This document shows positions 47,388-55,809 of a stretch of 64,000 nucleotides of DNA, in pieces; positions within the stretch are counted from its first letter, which is position 1, and each line of letters begins with the position of its first letter. Under the pieces are notes generated by a model, which was not told the origin of the DNA, searched no databases, and saw only the letters and a program-made list of their open reading frames with translations. The position numbers and the translations under genes were made by a program. Source of the stretch: Bradyrhizobium sp. sBnM-33 (GTDB taxonomy: Bacteria; Pseudomonadota; Alphaproteobacteria; Rhizobiales; Xanthobacteraceae); assembly GCF_032917945.1 (NCBI RefSeq), contig NZ_CP136624.1:1550001-1614000 (forward strand), given 5' to 3'.

Positions 47388-48569
47388 ATGGGCCACGCTG
47401 GTTCTTCCTCCCTCACGATTGCCGCGCAGCGCATCTTTGATGGTGCCGAGATGCGCGGGCCCGGGTCGGTCGAGATCTCGGAGGGGCGGATTGAACGCAT
47501 CACCTTCGGCGAGGTGGAGGCGCGCGCCTCCATCCACCTTCCCGCAGACGCGATCCTCGCACCCGGATTCATCGACATCCAGGTGAACGGAGGCGGGGGC
47601 GTTCTTCTCAACGACCAGCCAACGGAGGCTGGCGTGCGACGCATCGTTGAGGCGCACCGCAAGGGGGGGACCGCGGGCTGCTTGCCGACCCTCATCACCG
47701 ATCGCAGCGAGGTCATCGAGCGATTGGCTGCAGTCGCCCAGGCCTGTCTGAAGATTCCCGGCGTTCTCGGCTTTCATCTGGAAGGACCGGCCCTCAACAG
47801 GTCTCGCAAGGGCATTCACCCGGAAGCCGAGATACGCGTGCCCGATCGGCGGGATCTCGCCGCGATCAAAAGTTTTGGAGGCCGCGGCCGCTCCATTGTG
47901 ACCTTGGCCCCGGAATGCGTGCCCGCGTCCATGATCGATGAATTGATCGGCGCCGGATTGCGTATCGCGGCCGGCCACAGCGACGCCACCGCAGCCGAAG
48001 TCGGGCAGGCGGTCGATCGCGGTGTCTCGGGGGTCACCCACCTGTTCAATGCCATGTCGCAGTTGAACGCCCGGGAGCCGGGCTTGGTGGGTGCCGCGCT
48101 TGGGGATGACCGGCTGTTTGCAGGGATCATCTGCGACGGCATCCACGTTGACCGCGCCGGTTTGCGTGTTGCCTTCCGCTGCAAGGAACGCGACCGATTG
48201 ATGCTGATCACCGATGCCATGCCACTGACGGGCACGAACGACCGGCAATTCATGCTGCATGGAAGGCAGATCACGTTGAACGAAAATCGCCTGACTGGCC
48301 CCGATGGCACACTCGCGGGCGCCCACCTCACCATGATCGAGGCGGTGCGCAACGCTGTTGCGCTGCTCGGCATCTCCCTTGTCGATGCCCTCATCATGGC
48401 CTCCCGGACACCCGCGGCATTTCTGGGCCTTGAGTCCGAGCTTGGACGGATCGCGCCCGGATACCGCGCGGACCTTGTCGTGTTCAATCCGAACTTTGAA
48501 GTCGTCGGCACATGGATAGGCGGTGTCGGTTCGAAGGGCGAGGCGAGCGAGGCTTCTCACCGAGGTTAG
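47388..48569 (+). CDS. nagA: N-acetylglucosamine-6-phosphate deacetylase
   Basis: This 393-residue amidohydrolase-fold enzyme removes acetate from GlcNAc 6-phosphate. The motif order matches NagA: PGFIDIQVNGGGGV near residue 60, GFHLEGPALN near 125 with the metal-binding Glu, AAGHSDATAAE near 190, VTHLFNAMSQL near 215, ICDGIHVD near 245 and the catalytic Asp in LITDAMPLTG near 272. It begins the plus-strand half of the amino-sugar module, and its stop is followed with no gap by the aspartokinase-like gene. Confidence 0.95.
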   Translation: MGHAGSSSLTIAAQRIFDGAEMRGPGSVEISEGRIERITFGEVEARASIHLPADAILAPGFIDIQVNGGGGVLLNDQPTEAGVRRIVEAHRKGGTAGCLPTLITDRSEVIERLAAVAQACLKIPGVLGFHLEGPALNRSRKGIHPEAEIRVPDRRDLAAIKSFGGRGRSIVTLAPECVPASMIDELIGAGLRIAAGHSDATAAEVGQAVDRGVSGVTHLFNAMSQLNAREPGLVGAALGDDRLFAGIICDGIHVDRAGLRVAFRCKERDRLMLITDAMPLTGTNDRQFMLHGRQITLNENRLTGPDGTLAGAHLTMIEAVRNAVALLGISLVDALIMASRTPAAFLGLESELGRIAPGYRADLVVFNPNFEVVGTWIGGVGSKGEASEASHRG

Positions 48570-49772
48570 ATGCGCAACCATCCCATCATCGTACAAAAAT
48601 ATGGCGGTGTCTGTCTTGAAACACCGGCGAAAATTCGTGCGGTCGCGCGCAGTCTCGCCGACCTGCATGGCCGTGGTCATCGTGTCGTGGCGATCGTCTC
48701 CGCCATGGGCAATACCACTGACCAATTGATCCAGATGGCTTATCAGGTAAGTCCTGCTCCCAATCGGCGTGAATTCGACATGCTGCTAACCACCGGTGAG
48801 CGCATCAGCATGTCCCTGATGAGCATGGCGCTTTCCGATCTCGGCGTGCCCGCGATCAGCTTCACCGGCAGCCAAGCCGGCGTGATGACCGACGACTCCC
48901 ATTCCTCCGCACGCATTCTGGATGTACGCCCCATTCGCGTGCATGAGGAACTTGATCGTGGGCGCGTTGTGGTGCTGGCAGGATTCCAGGGCGTTAACGC
49001 GGCGACCCGGGAAATCACCACGCTCGGCCGGGGCGGCAGCGACACCACGGCCGTTGCGATGGCCGCGGCGCTGAAGGCCGAACGCTGTGAGATCATCAAA
49101 GAGGTCGACGGAATTTGTTCGGCCGATCCGCGCATCGTGCCGGATGCAAAGCCCCTGCGGCGCGTGGACTTCGCATCCCTGTCCGACATGTGCTTCTGGG
49201 GTGCAAAGATCCTGCATTTTCGCAGCGTGGAGCTGGCGCAAAGTCAGAATGTGCGTCTGGTTCTGAAGCAGTGGGGTAGCGTTGAACGCAGTACGGAAGT
49301 GACGAAAGAGGTTGCAGGCATGGAAAACGGAAAGGTTCTGGCCGTCAACTCGATGGCTCGCATTGAGCACGTGGAGATCGATTCCAAAGATCTCAATCAC
49401 GGTTTCGAGAAATTTGCGGAGCATCTCAAGCAAAACAGCCTGTCCTGGCCGCAGCTCCTCGCCTCGAGCTTCGCCGTGGAAAAAACCAGCATGACCGTGG
49501 CCTGTGATTCAGAGTGGCTCGACGCCCTGTTGCGCACGCTGGAGCAAAGCAAGGATCTGCGCAGGCAGCGCGAGGCTTCAAGTTCGGTTACTCTCACCTG
49601 CTTCGGCGGCGTTTCGTCGGAATTACCGTTCAAGGCGTTGCAGGCTCTCGGACAGCACGGGATTGTCCCCGATAAGTACGTGTTGTCGCCGCATTCGGTC
49701 AGTCTGTTTATCCCTGTGGAGAGCCGGGAGGCTGCGGTTAAGGCGCTGCATTCGCTTGTCCAGAAAACATAG
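48570..49772 (+). CDS. Aspartokinase-like protein
   Basis: This 400-residue protein matches the aspartate kinase family across the kinase domain: [15 protein letters not shown] near residue 73, [11 protein letters not shown] near 97, and [18 protein letters not shown] near 150, then [12 protein letters not shown]. The C-terminal 120 residues fit tandem ACT regulatory domains. The first motif reads KYGGVCLE instead of the usual KFGGTSVA, so the Thr-Ser pair is lost. The gene begins directly at the nagA stop. A role in lysine/threonine synthesis is possible, but its position and altered motif suggest a different acyl or amino-sugar-linked substrate. Confidence 0.85.
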   Translation: MRNHPIIVQKYGGVCLETPAKIRAVARSLADLHGRGHRVVAIVSAMGNTTDQLIQMAYQVSPAPNRREFDMLLTTGERISMSLMSMALSDLGVPAISFTGSQAGVMTDDSHSSARILDVRPIRVHEELDRGRVVVLAGFQGVNAATREITTLGRGGSDTTAVAMAAALKAERCEIIKEVDGICSADPRIVPDAKPLRRVDFASLSDMCFWGAKILHFRSVELAQSQNVRLVLKQWGSVERSTEVTKEVAGMENGKVLAVNSMARIEHVEIDSKDLNHGFEKFAEHLKQNSLSWPQLLASSFAVEKTSMTVACDSEWLDALLRTLEQSKDLRRQREASSSVTLTCFGGVSSELPFKALQALGQHGIVPDKYVLSPHSVSLFIPVESREAAVKALHSLVQKT

Positions 49773-49868
49773 CTTCGAGAAGCGGACAAACAGGCCTTAT
49801 GTCTTTGCGCTCTGCAGCATTGTGCTTCAGCGGCAGCCAGCAGCAGTTCTCCGGATTTCTGCTGCGAC

Positions 49869-49940
49869 GATCCGGCGTGGCTTGCCGAGCCGTAGCTCGC
49901 GTGTCGTACAGCCCGCCTTAGCCCTCGGGCTCCGGCGCGG
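49869..49940. repeat. Dispersed intergenic repeat, copy B
   Basis: Second copy of the element at 41380-41451, sharing GATCCGGCGTGGCTTGCCG and most of the following 50 bases. It ends about 30 bp before the tRNA relic, and a hairpin-forming stretch (CAGCCTT...AAGGCTG, 49941-49969) links the two. Confidence 0.75.
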
Positions 49941-49967
49941 CAGCCTTCTCGCTTCGCGAGCGAAGGC

Positions 49968-50118
49968 TGGTGGGCCCGGCAGGACTCGAAGCTGCAACCA
50001 GACCGTTACGAGCGGCGGGCTATCGATCCGCCTCGTTGATTTTGATGTGTTTTCGTTTGGTTTCGATCGCGTTCGTTGCGCTTTATTGAAGTCCTTTCTG
50101 GGGGCGAAACTGGTGCCG
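49968..50118 (-). repeat. tRNA 3'-half relic and flank (direct repeat, left copy)
   Basis: The first 49 bases (49968-50016), read on the minus strand, are the anticodon-loop-to-CCA part of a tRNA: loop CTCGTAA, TPsiC arm, acceptor end GGGCCCACCA. The right copy at 55649-55697 matches at 47 of 49 positions. Homology continues, more weakly, to about 50118. This copy has lost the G-C pairing of the TPsiC stem, so it is not functional. It looks like a relic of a site used by integrating elements. Confidence 0.8.
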
Positions 50119-50317
50119 TCCGTAGCGGTGGTCGATGAACCGCTCCCCGATAGACAGACAATGACAATATTCGAAGGGATGTCTGCCATCAGGTGAAGAG
50201 CGGAAATGCTTTCTGCTGTCGACCCACAGCCGAGTCTGTCGATTGGTGGTGGTTTGCGTCGAGCCAGAATCACAGTCTCGATGCATTGAGTTGTTTGCTG
50301 AGTCGGGAAGGTGAGGC

Positions 50318-51325
50318 TCAACTTCCCCCGCTTCTCCGGACGTCTCGAAATTCTCGCGGGGTAAGTCCGGAGATTCGACGAAAGGCGCGAGTGAAGTGGG
50401 CGGGGTCAGCATAGCCCGATGAGAACGCCACGTCGATGATTTTGTTCTCGGTATCACTCAGGAGCCTTATCGCATTGTTGAAACGGACCTGCTCCAGCAG
50501 TCTCGAATATGTCAGCCCAGCCAACGAAAGCTTTCTCTGCAGACTTCGAACGCTCACTCCAACCATCTCGGCCGCCTGGGCCAGCGCAGGGCCTCCTTCG
50601 TCCAGATACGATGGCAGGGTCAATTTGAGAACGCTGACGACGTCATTGCCGAAAGGCTGCCGCTCGGTCTCGGGCAAATTCGACGGAACGACATCCATTG
50701 GATTGGGATGGCTCAAGAACTGCAGCGGCACTTCGATCCATGAGGCCCTCTGGCATGATATGAAGCGGGTATTCGGCCAAAGCGATTGAACCTCAATGCC
50801 CGGTGTATAGTTTGCTTCAAACGCGATGACTTTCGGTGTCCAGTTTGCGCCCGCGAATTGACGGACAATGTGCATGACAAAAATGTTCTGAAGCCATTGG
50901 GACATCTCAAGATGGGAGATGCCTTTCGTTCCAACGAGCCTGCTGCAAATTCTTACGCTCTCGTCGTGCGGCTCCAGCCATAGACGGAGATTTGTATCTT
51001 CGACGGGAGCCCACTTGCACATGTGCTGGAAAGCGACCAGCAAGGTAGGCGAATGGCGAATTCGGGCCCGCATGTCCTCACTCAAATGGTCGAATGAGAG
51101 TTTCTGGGCTGCTCGAAAGGCGATCTCCGACAAGCCTTGCTTTTCCTGCGCCGCCGTCGCGAACCGAACGGCCGGCAGCAGCGGCACGTAGTGATCCGCC
51201 TTTTCTTCCAGGGACGTAGGTAGCTGAAACTTGGCGAGAAGTGCCGCGGTGGGTCCACCTATCTCCGAATGGATCTCGGCAAATGGCATGAGAAATTGAC
51301 AACGGGTCAACGGAATGACGGTCAT
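50318..51325 (-). CDS. AraC-family transcriptional regulator (AraC_binding_2/arabinose-type with C-terminal HTH)
   Basis: This 335-residue regulator has an N-terminal sensor domain of the AraC type seen in OruR/ArgR-like proteins (residues about 1-215) and a C-terminal HTH (about 245-330: AAEMVGVSVRSLQRKLSLAGLTYSRLLEQVR, DVAFSSGYADPAHFTRAFRRISGLTPREFR). It is the first gene inside the tRNA-relic-bounded segment. It faces away from the DUF1254 and outer-membrane genes, and could regulate them. Confidence 0.9.
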   Translation of the reverse strand: MTVIPLTRCQFLMPFAEIHSEIGGPTAALLAKFQLPTSLEEKADHYVPLLPAVRFATAAQEKQGLSEIAFRAAQKLSFDHLSEDMRARIRHSPTLLVAFQHMCKWAPVEDTNLRLWLEPHDESVRICSRLVGTKGISHLEMSQWLQNIFVMHIVRQFAGANWTPKVIAFEANYTPGIEVQSLWPNTRFISCQRASWIEVPLQFLSHPNPMDVVPSNLPETERQPFGNDVVSVLKLTLPSYLDEGGPALAQAAEMVGVSVRSLQRKLSLAGLTYSRLLEQVRFNNAIRLLSDTENKIIDVAFSSGYADPAHFTRAFRRISGLTPREFRDVRRSGGS

Positions 51326-51550
51326 TGCTACCTGCCCAAGAAGTCGCGCGATCCCAGTCTAGCAGGCCGCCAACCCTCTTGCTCTATTTCACAGTCACGC
51401 AATGCCCGGGATGGGCGGAATGCGCTCGACCAATTTCATTTAGCGAAAATTCTGGCGGCTGATGGCCAGATTGGCGGCCGTGTTGCCGGTAACCTCGAAC
51501 CATCACTTTTTCTCTTGAGGGAGCATGGGCTTCACGCCTCACACAAACCG

Positions 51551-51937
51551 ATGAGAGCCGTCCGTTTGCCTTCATCCCGGATAGTCCGCGCGGCCATTGT
51601 CGCGTCACTGCGGCACGGTGACGCAACTCTCGATAGCACGGCCCATGCGCTCAAAATCAGCGGGCGCACGCTGCAGCGTCATCTCGGGCGCATGGGCACA
51701 AGCCACAGCGAAATGCTCGCAGAGGTTCGCTTGAAGATCGCGTGTCACCTGCTCGCCGATTCAAGCAAGCGCTTGTCGGATATAGCCAAATTCCTCGGCT
51801 ATACCAACGCAAGCAGCTTCAGCCGCTCTTTCGCGCGTTTGATGAAAATTCAACCCGTTGTTTACCGGCGGCAGCAACGTGCCCGTAAACATGATGTGGC
51901 GCGCCCCCGCGGGCGGTCTCACGCGATTGGCCGCTGA
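51551..51937 (+). pseudogene. AraC-family HTH fragment, probable remnant
   Basis: This 128-residue frame encodes an AraC-type DNA-binding domain: AHALKISGRTLQRHLGRMGTSHSEMLAEVRLKIACHLLADSSKRLSDIAKFLGYTNASSFSRSFARLMKIQP is read without a sensor domain of normal length. The open frame extends upstream to 51269, but that part overlaps the start of the divergent AraC gene. The ATG at 51551 has no ribosome binding site. It is either a truncated regulator or a short stand-alone DNA-binding protein. Confidence 0.5.
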
Positions 51938-52126
51938 ACTATTACGGACGATTGGCGCGAAATGGCAAGACGCGCGATCTGAATTGGCGCGAAATGTTTA
52001 GCGAGATTGCCGGGCTCCTGAAGGAGCCACCTATTGCAAGGCGAGATAATGCTTGGGGCGTTTTCTGGAAAGCCATGCGAGCCGCCCGAAAAGAAAAACA
52101 ACCCGCTTTCAAGGGAGATAATAACC

Positions 52127-52795
52127 ATGACATTTCGCGCTGCTCTGATCGCATTTTGCGCCGGCGGACTGCTGGTCTTTCCCCAAGACCTTTCTGCTCA
52201 ATCTACATCCGAACCCAAACCGCACGTGCCGCTTGAGAAATCCATCGGCCAGGCAAAGCCGGAAGTCGTACCCTCTCTCTTCGTCCTCAATTCGCGCGGT
52301 GCAAGCTTGAAGGACGGCAAGCTGGTGCTGACCGGAATTTCGCCGAATGCGATCGTATTTGCCGATCGTCCCGTCCGAGCGGCGGGCCACGATCTCACGG
52401 CCCGAATCGTCGAGGATTGGGGCAGTGGTAGCGACAATTTCGCGAAAGACCCTCCAAACGCGACCGTTTCGGGGTTCAAAAAGGACGGATCCTCGGTGCT
52501 CGACGCCGTCGTCGTACTGAAATCGCCCAGGCTTGAAGGCGACAAGCTGACTTTCGACGTCGATATTCTCGAGGGCGATCTTGCGGGAGCTGATGGGCCG
52601 GCATCGGTATTTATCGACATCATCGGCCGCCCGTTCACGCCTCTGTCATTTGCCGGCGTCGCCCGCCGAACGGCTTGGCGGGGGGCCTTCTACCGAGGCG
52701 CCGCCGTTGCGGGAGCCGCCGCCGTGGCCGGATCTGCGGCCTATCCGTATTACGCGTCTCGGTGCGGATACTATCCTTATCCGCCTTGCTATTGA
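52127..52795 (+). CDS. Hypothetical exported protein
   Basis: I do not recognise this 222-residue protein. It has a signal peptide (MTFRAALIAFCAGGLLVFPQDLSAQS, likely cleaved at LSAQ or SAQS), a beta-rich middle (GKLVLTGISPNAIVFADRPVRAAGHD, LEGDKLTFDVDILEGDLAG), and a C-terminal Ala/Gly-rich hydrophobic stretch ending in a Tyr/Cys/Pro-rich tail (CGYYPYPPCY). AAGGGAGA stands 10 bp before the ATG at 52127. The conserved middle resembles proteins found near DUF1254 genes. It probably lies in the periplasm or the outer membrane, and shares the strand with the next two genes. Confidence 0.75.
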   Translation: MTFRAALIAFCAGGLLVFPQDLSAQSTSEPKPHVPLEKSIGQAKPEVVPSLFVLNSRGASLKDGKLVLTGISPNAIVFADRPVRAAGHDLTARIVEDWGSGSDNFAKDPPNATVSGFKKDGSSVLDAVVVLKSPRLEGDKLTFDVDILEGDLAGADGPASVFIDIIGRPFTPLSFAGVARRTAWRGAFYRGAAVAGAAAVAGSAAYPYYASRCGYYPYPPCY

Positions 52796-52912
52796 GCTGC
52801 GCCGACTGGCGGCATCGTAGCCGCCGCTCCGCCCAATTCACCGCCTCGTCCCACATGGCATGAGCTTCACATCTACCCGTCGTTTGTATTCGTTTTCAGG
52901 AAGGAGATAGCG

Positions 52913-54343
52913 ATGAACATCACCCGTCGATCCCTTGCATTTGGTGGAATGGGGCTGCTGGCAGGAGCGGCCGCAACACGATCGGTCCTTGCCCAGGATT
53001 CCTTCCTCGGGGTGGGGCAAGGTCTGGAGGATTTCTGGCTCGCCAGCGACGCCTACATATTCGGCTATCCTTTGGTGACGATGGAGATGACCCGCCGGAT
53101 CATCACCAACGTCGCCGAACCCGTGGGCACGCGCGGCCCGATGGGCCAGATCATCAAGCTGCGCCAGTATCCCGACGCCTCGTTCAGGGATGTCACCGCG
53201 CCGAACGCGGACACGCTCTACACGACTTCTTTCTTCGATGTCGGGAAAGAACCGTGGGTCCTGAGCATCCCCGACATGAAGGGGCGCTATTTCCTGATGC
53301 CCATGCTGGACGGCTGGACGACGGTGTTCCAGGTGCCCGGCAAGCGCACCACCGGCACCGGGGCGCAGACTTACGCCATCACCGGTCCCGGGTGGAAAGG
53401 CACGCTGCCGGCCGGCGTGAGGGAGTACAAATCGCAAACCAATATCGTGTGGCTGCTCGGCCGCATCTATTGCACCGGCACGCCGGAGGACTACGCCGGC
53501 GTCCACAAGCTGCAGGACGAGTGCACGCTCGTTCCGCTCAGCGCCTACGGCAAGCCGTACACGCCGCCTCCGGGAAAGGTTGATCCGTCGATCGACATGA
53601 AGACGGCCGTCCGCGAGCAGGTCAATCGCATGGACGCGGTGTCGTATTTCAAGCTGCTGTGCGACCTGATGAAGACCAATCCGCCATACGCCGCCGACGC
53701 GCCTCAGCTTGCCAAATTTGCCCGCATCGGCATCGTTCCCGGACAGGATTTTGACGAGAGCAAGCTGGAGGCGGACTTCCTGAAGCGCGTGCCGGAGGTT
53801 TCGTTCGACCGGATTATGCTTCAGTTCAAGGTCAACAAGGCCGTCAGGGACGAGAACGGCTTTGCCTTCACGACGAGAACCGGCATCTACGGCACCGACT
53901 ATCTGATGCGGGCTTTGGTGACCGCGATCGGTCTCGGCGCCAATCGTCCACAGGACGCGGTGTATCCGGTTTCACAAAAAGATGCGGATGGCCACAAGTA
54001 CAATGGCGCGAACAAGTATGTGATGCGGTTTGCCAAGGGCCACCTGCCTCCGGCGGAGGGATTTTGGTCGCTCACGATGTACGACAGCGGCTACTTCTTT
54101 GTGAAGAATCCGATCAACCGCTACTCGATCAGCGCCCGGGAAGATCTGAAGGAAAATCCGGACGGCTCAACCGATCTCTACATTCAGAAGGACTCCCCCG
54201 GCAAGGACAAGGAATCGAACTGGCTTCCCGCGCCTGAGGGCGATTTCATACTCATGCTGCGCATGTATTGGCCGCAGGAAACAGATCCGTCGATCATCAA
54301 CGGCACATGGACAGTTCCCGCCGCCAGGAAGGTTGGCGCTTGA
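52913..54343 (+). CDS. DUF1254/DUF1214 domain-containing exported protein
   Basis: This 476-residue protein has a twin-arginine-like signal (NITRRSLAFGGMGLLAGAAATRSVLAQ). The DUF1254 domain spans about residues 60-190 (YIFGYPLVTMEMTRR, FRDVTAPNADTLYTTSFFDV, GRYFLMPMLDGWTTVFQVPGKRTTGTG), and the DUF1214 domain about 350-465 (YVMRFAKGHLPPAEGFWSLTMYD, NRYSISAREDL, NWLPAPEGDFILMLRMYWPQ). An AAGGAG site precedes the ATG. The family's biochemical role is unknown; it often pairs with outer-membrane or regulator genes as here. Confidence 0.93.
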   Translation: MNITRRSLAFGGMGLLAGAAATRSVLAQDSFLGVGQGLEDFWLASDAYIFGYPLVTMEMTRRIITNVAEPVGTRGPMGQIIKLRQYPDASFRDVTAPNADTLYTTSFFDVGKEPWVLSIPDMKGRYFLMPMLDGWTTVFQVPGKRTTGTGAQTYAITGPGWKGTLPAGVREYKSQTNIVWLLGRIYCTGTPEDYAGVHKLQDECTLVPLSAYGKPYTPPPGKVDPSIDMKTAVREQVNRMDAVSYFKLLCDLMKTNPPYAADAPQLAKFARIGIVPGQDFDESKLEADFLKRVPEVSFDRIMLQFKVNKAVRDENGFAFTTRTGIYGTDYLMRALVTAIGLGANRPQDAVYPVSQKDADGHKYNGANKYVMRFAKGHLPPAEGFWSLTMYDSGYFFVKNPINRYSISAREDLKENPDGSTDLYIQKDSPGKDKESNWLPAPEGDFILMLRMYWPQETDPSIINGTWTVPAARKVGA

Positions 54344-54434
54344 GAAGCTGGACTCATGCCGGCCCCTGTGGGCCGGCATGAGATCGATTGCGGGCAGAAC
54401 GAGCTTTGCGCGATCCAGAATGCAGGGGGATGTG

Positions 54435-55505
54435 ATGCTGCCAGGCAGAAGAAAATCCAGAATCCGTTTCCAATTCAGAAACCCGGCCATCGCCTTCGCG
54501 ATGGCGATGATGTCGGTCTCGCCTGCGGCGGTCTACGCCGACGAAGGCGGCGTCTCATATTGGCTTCCCGGCCGCTTCAGCAGCCTTGCAGCGACGCCTC
54601 AGGTCCCCGGCTGGTCGATGGCGGCGGTTTATTATCACACCAGCGTAAGCGCCTTCGGCAGCGCAGCAGCGGCCAGGGAAATCCATGTCGGCAGAATCCC
54701 CGCCACCGTGAACGTCGATCTGAACCTGCGCCTGAATGCGCAGGCGGATCTCGTGATGCTCAATCCTACCTATACGTTTGCAACGCCGGTGCTGGGCGGA
54801 CAACTAGCCATCGGCGTAATTGGACTGTTCGGAAAGTCGAGCGCCGATCTTGCCGGAACGCTGACCGCTTCCGTCGGCCCGCTGGCGATAACGCGCACGG
54901 GCAGCTTCGGCGATTCGATCACCTCGGTCGGCGACCTCTATCCGCAGGCAACGCTCAAGTGGAACGCCGGCCTCCACAATTTCATGACTTACGTGACGGG
55001 AGACATTCCCGTCGGGGCTTACAGTCCGACCCGCCTCGCCAATCTCGGCATCGGTCACGCTGCCATCGACACCGGCGGCGGCTACACCTACTTCAATCCG
55101 CAAACCGGCCATGAATTTTCGGCCGTCGCGGGACTCACCTACAATTTCAAGAATCCGGACACGCAGTACCAGAACGGCATCGACTTCCACGTGGATTGGG
55201 GTGCCTCTCAGTTTCTATCAAAGCAGGCTTTCATCGGCCTTGTGGGTTATGCCTATCAGCAGATCACCGATGACTTTGGCCAGCACCCGGCTCTGGGCGG
55301 CTTCCGCTCCCGGGTGCTCGGCATCGGTCCGCAGGTCGGCTTCCTGTTTCCTGTAGGAGACATGCAGGGCTATCTGAACCTGAAAGGATACGGTGAGTTC
55401 GCCGCAGAGAATCGCCCGGCCGGCTGGAACACGTGGCTAACCTTTTCGATTTCGCCGATGGCGCCCACCACCGTGGCGGCAACTCGGCGAATAACTACGA
55501 AATAG
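54435..55505 (+). CDS. SphA/MetA-pathway-type outer-membrane protein
   Basis: This 356-residue protein has a signal peptide (IAFAMAMMSVSPAAVYADE) and a beta-barrel body with alternating aromatic and glycine strands. It matches the MetA-pathway-of-phenol-degradation (SphA-like) family: GVSYWLPGRFSSLAA at the mature N-terminus, DLNLRLNAQADLVMLNPTYTF, later DTGGGYTYFNPQTGHEFSAVAGLTYN. Members are thought to be porin-like channels for hydrophobic aromatics. The ATG at 54435 follows GGGGG; the frame is open to 54333, overlapping the DUF1254 stop. It is the last gene of the island-like segment. Confidence 0.85.
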   Translation: MLPGRRKSRIRFQFRNPAIAFAMAMMSVSPAAVYADEGGVSYWLPGRFSSLAATPQVPGWSMAAVYYHTSVSAFGSAAAAREIHVGRIPATVNVDLNLRLNAQADLVMLNPTYTFATPVLGGQLAIGVIGLFGKSSADLAGTLTASVGPLAITRTGSFGDSITSVGDLYPQATLKWNAGLHNFMTYVTGDIPVGAYSPTRLANLGIGHAAIDTGGGYTYFNPQTGHEFSAVAGLTYNFKNPDTQYQNGIDFHVDWGASQFLSKQAFIGLVGYAYQQITDDFGQHPALGGFRSRVLGIGPQVGFLFPVGDMQGYLNLKGYGEFAAENRPAGWNTWLTFSISPMAPTTVAATRRITTK

Positions 55506-55809
55506 CCACGCGGCCACTGCAGCGACGCCGCCAATCTTGCCAGATACGCCATCGGTCAATCAGCTCTCTCACGTACTTCCCAGGCGGCCGCACCCGCGTT
55601 TTTTCTCAGCGGGCGAACGAAGTACCACCGACCAAGCCATTGATCTACTGGTGGGCCCGGCAGGATTCGAACCTGCAACCAGACCGTTACGAGCGGCGAG
55701 GGCAAACAAAGCGACCGTTGATTTTCCTGCATTTTCGTTGGAAATTGGCTGTGTTCGTTGCGTTCTGGCGAGATTGTTCTGGTACGAAACCGGTGCCGAG
55801 GATCTACGC
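55506..55809. other. Intergenic region (304 bp) with tRNA relic
   Basis: It holds the right tRNA 3'-half relic (55649-55798). An open frame runs through it into the radical SAM gene, but the radical SAM domain is complete from 55810 onward. I see no separate gene. Confidence 0.55.
55649..55798 (-). repeat. tRNA 3'-half relic and flank (direct repeat, right copy)
   Basis: Read on the minus strand, 55649-55697 gives anticodon loop CTCGTAA, an intact TPsiC arm with GGTTCGAATCC, and acceptor end GGGCCCACCA. No D arm or 5' acceptor strand follows, so it is a fragment. Weaker homology to the left copy continues to 55798, ending in GGTGCCG in both. It lies just before the radical SAM gene. Confidence 0.8.

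Larger units (their letters stand above)
49773..50317. other. Intergenic region (545 bp) with repeats and a tRNA relic
   Basis: It contains repeat copy B (49869-49940), a hairpin at 49941-49969, and the tRNA 3'-end repeat (49968-50118). The last 200 bp show no gene and lower GC. Open frames here have no family features. Confidence 0.55.

Noticed and set aside
49968..50016. A functional tRNA gene
   Set aside because: Only the 3' half is present, and the TPsiC stem is mismatched. The right copy also lacks the D arm and the 5' acceptor strand.
49968..55798. A complete integrative element
   Set aside because: No integrase, transposase, excisionase or mobilisation gene lies between the repeats.
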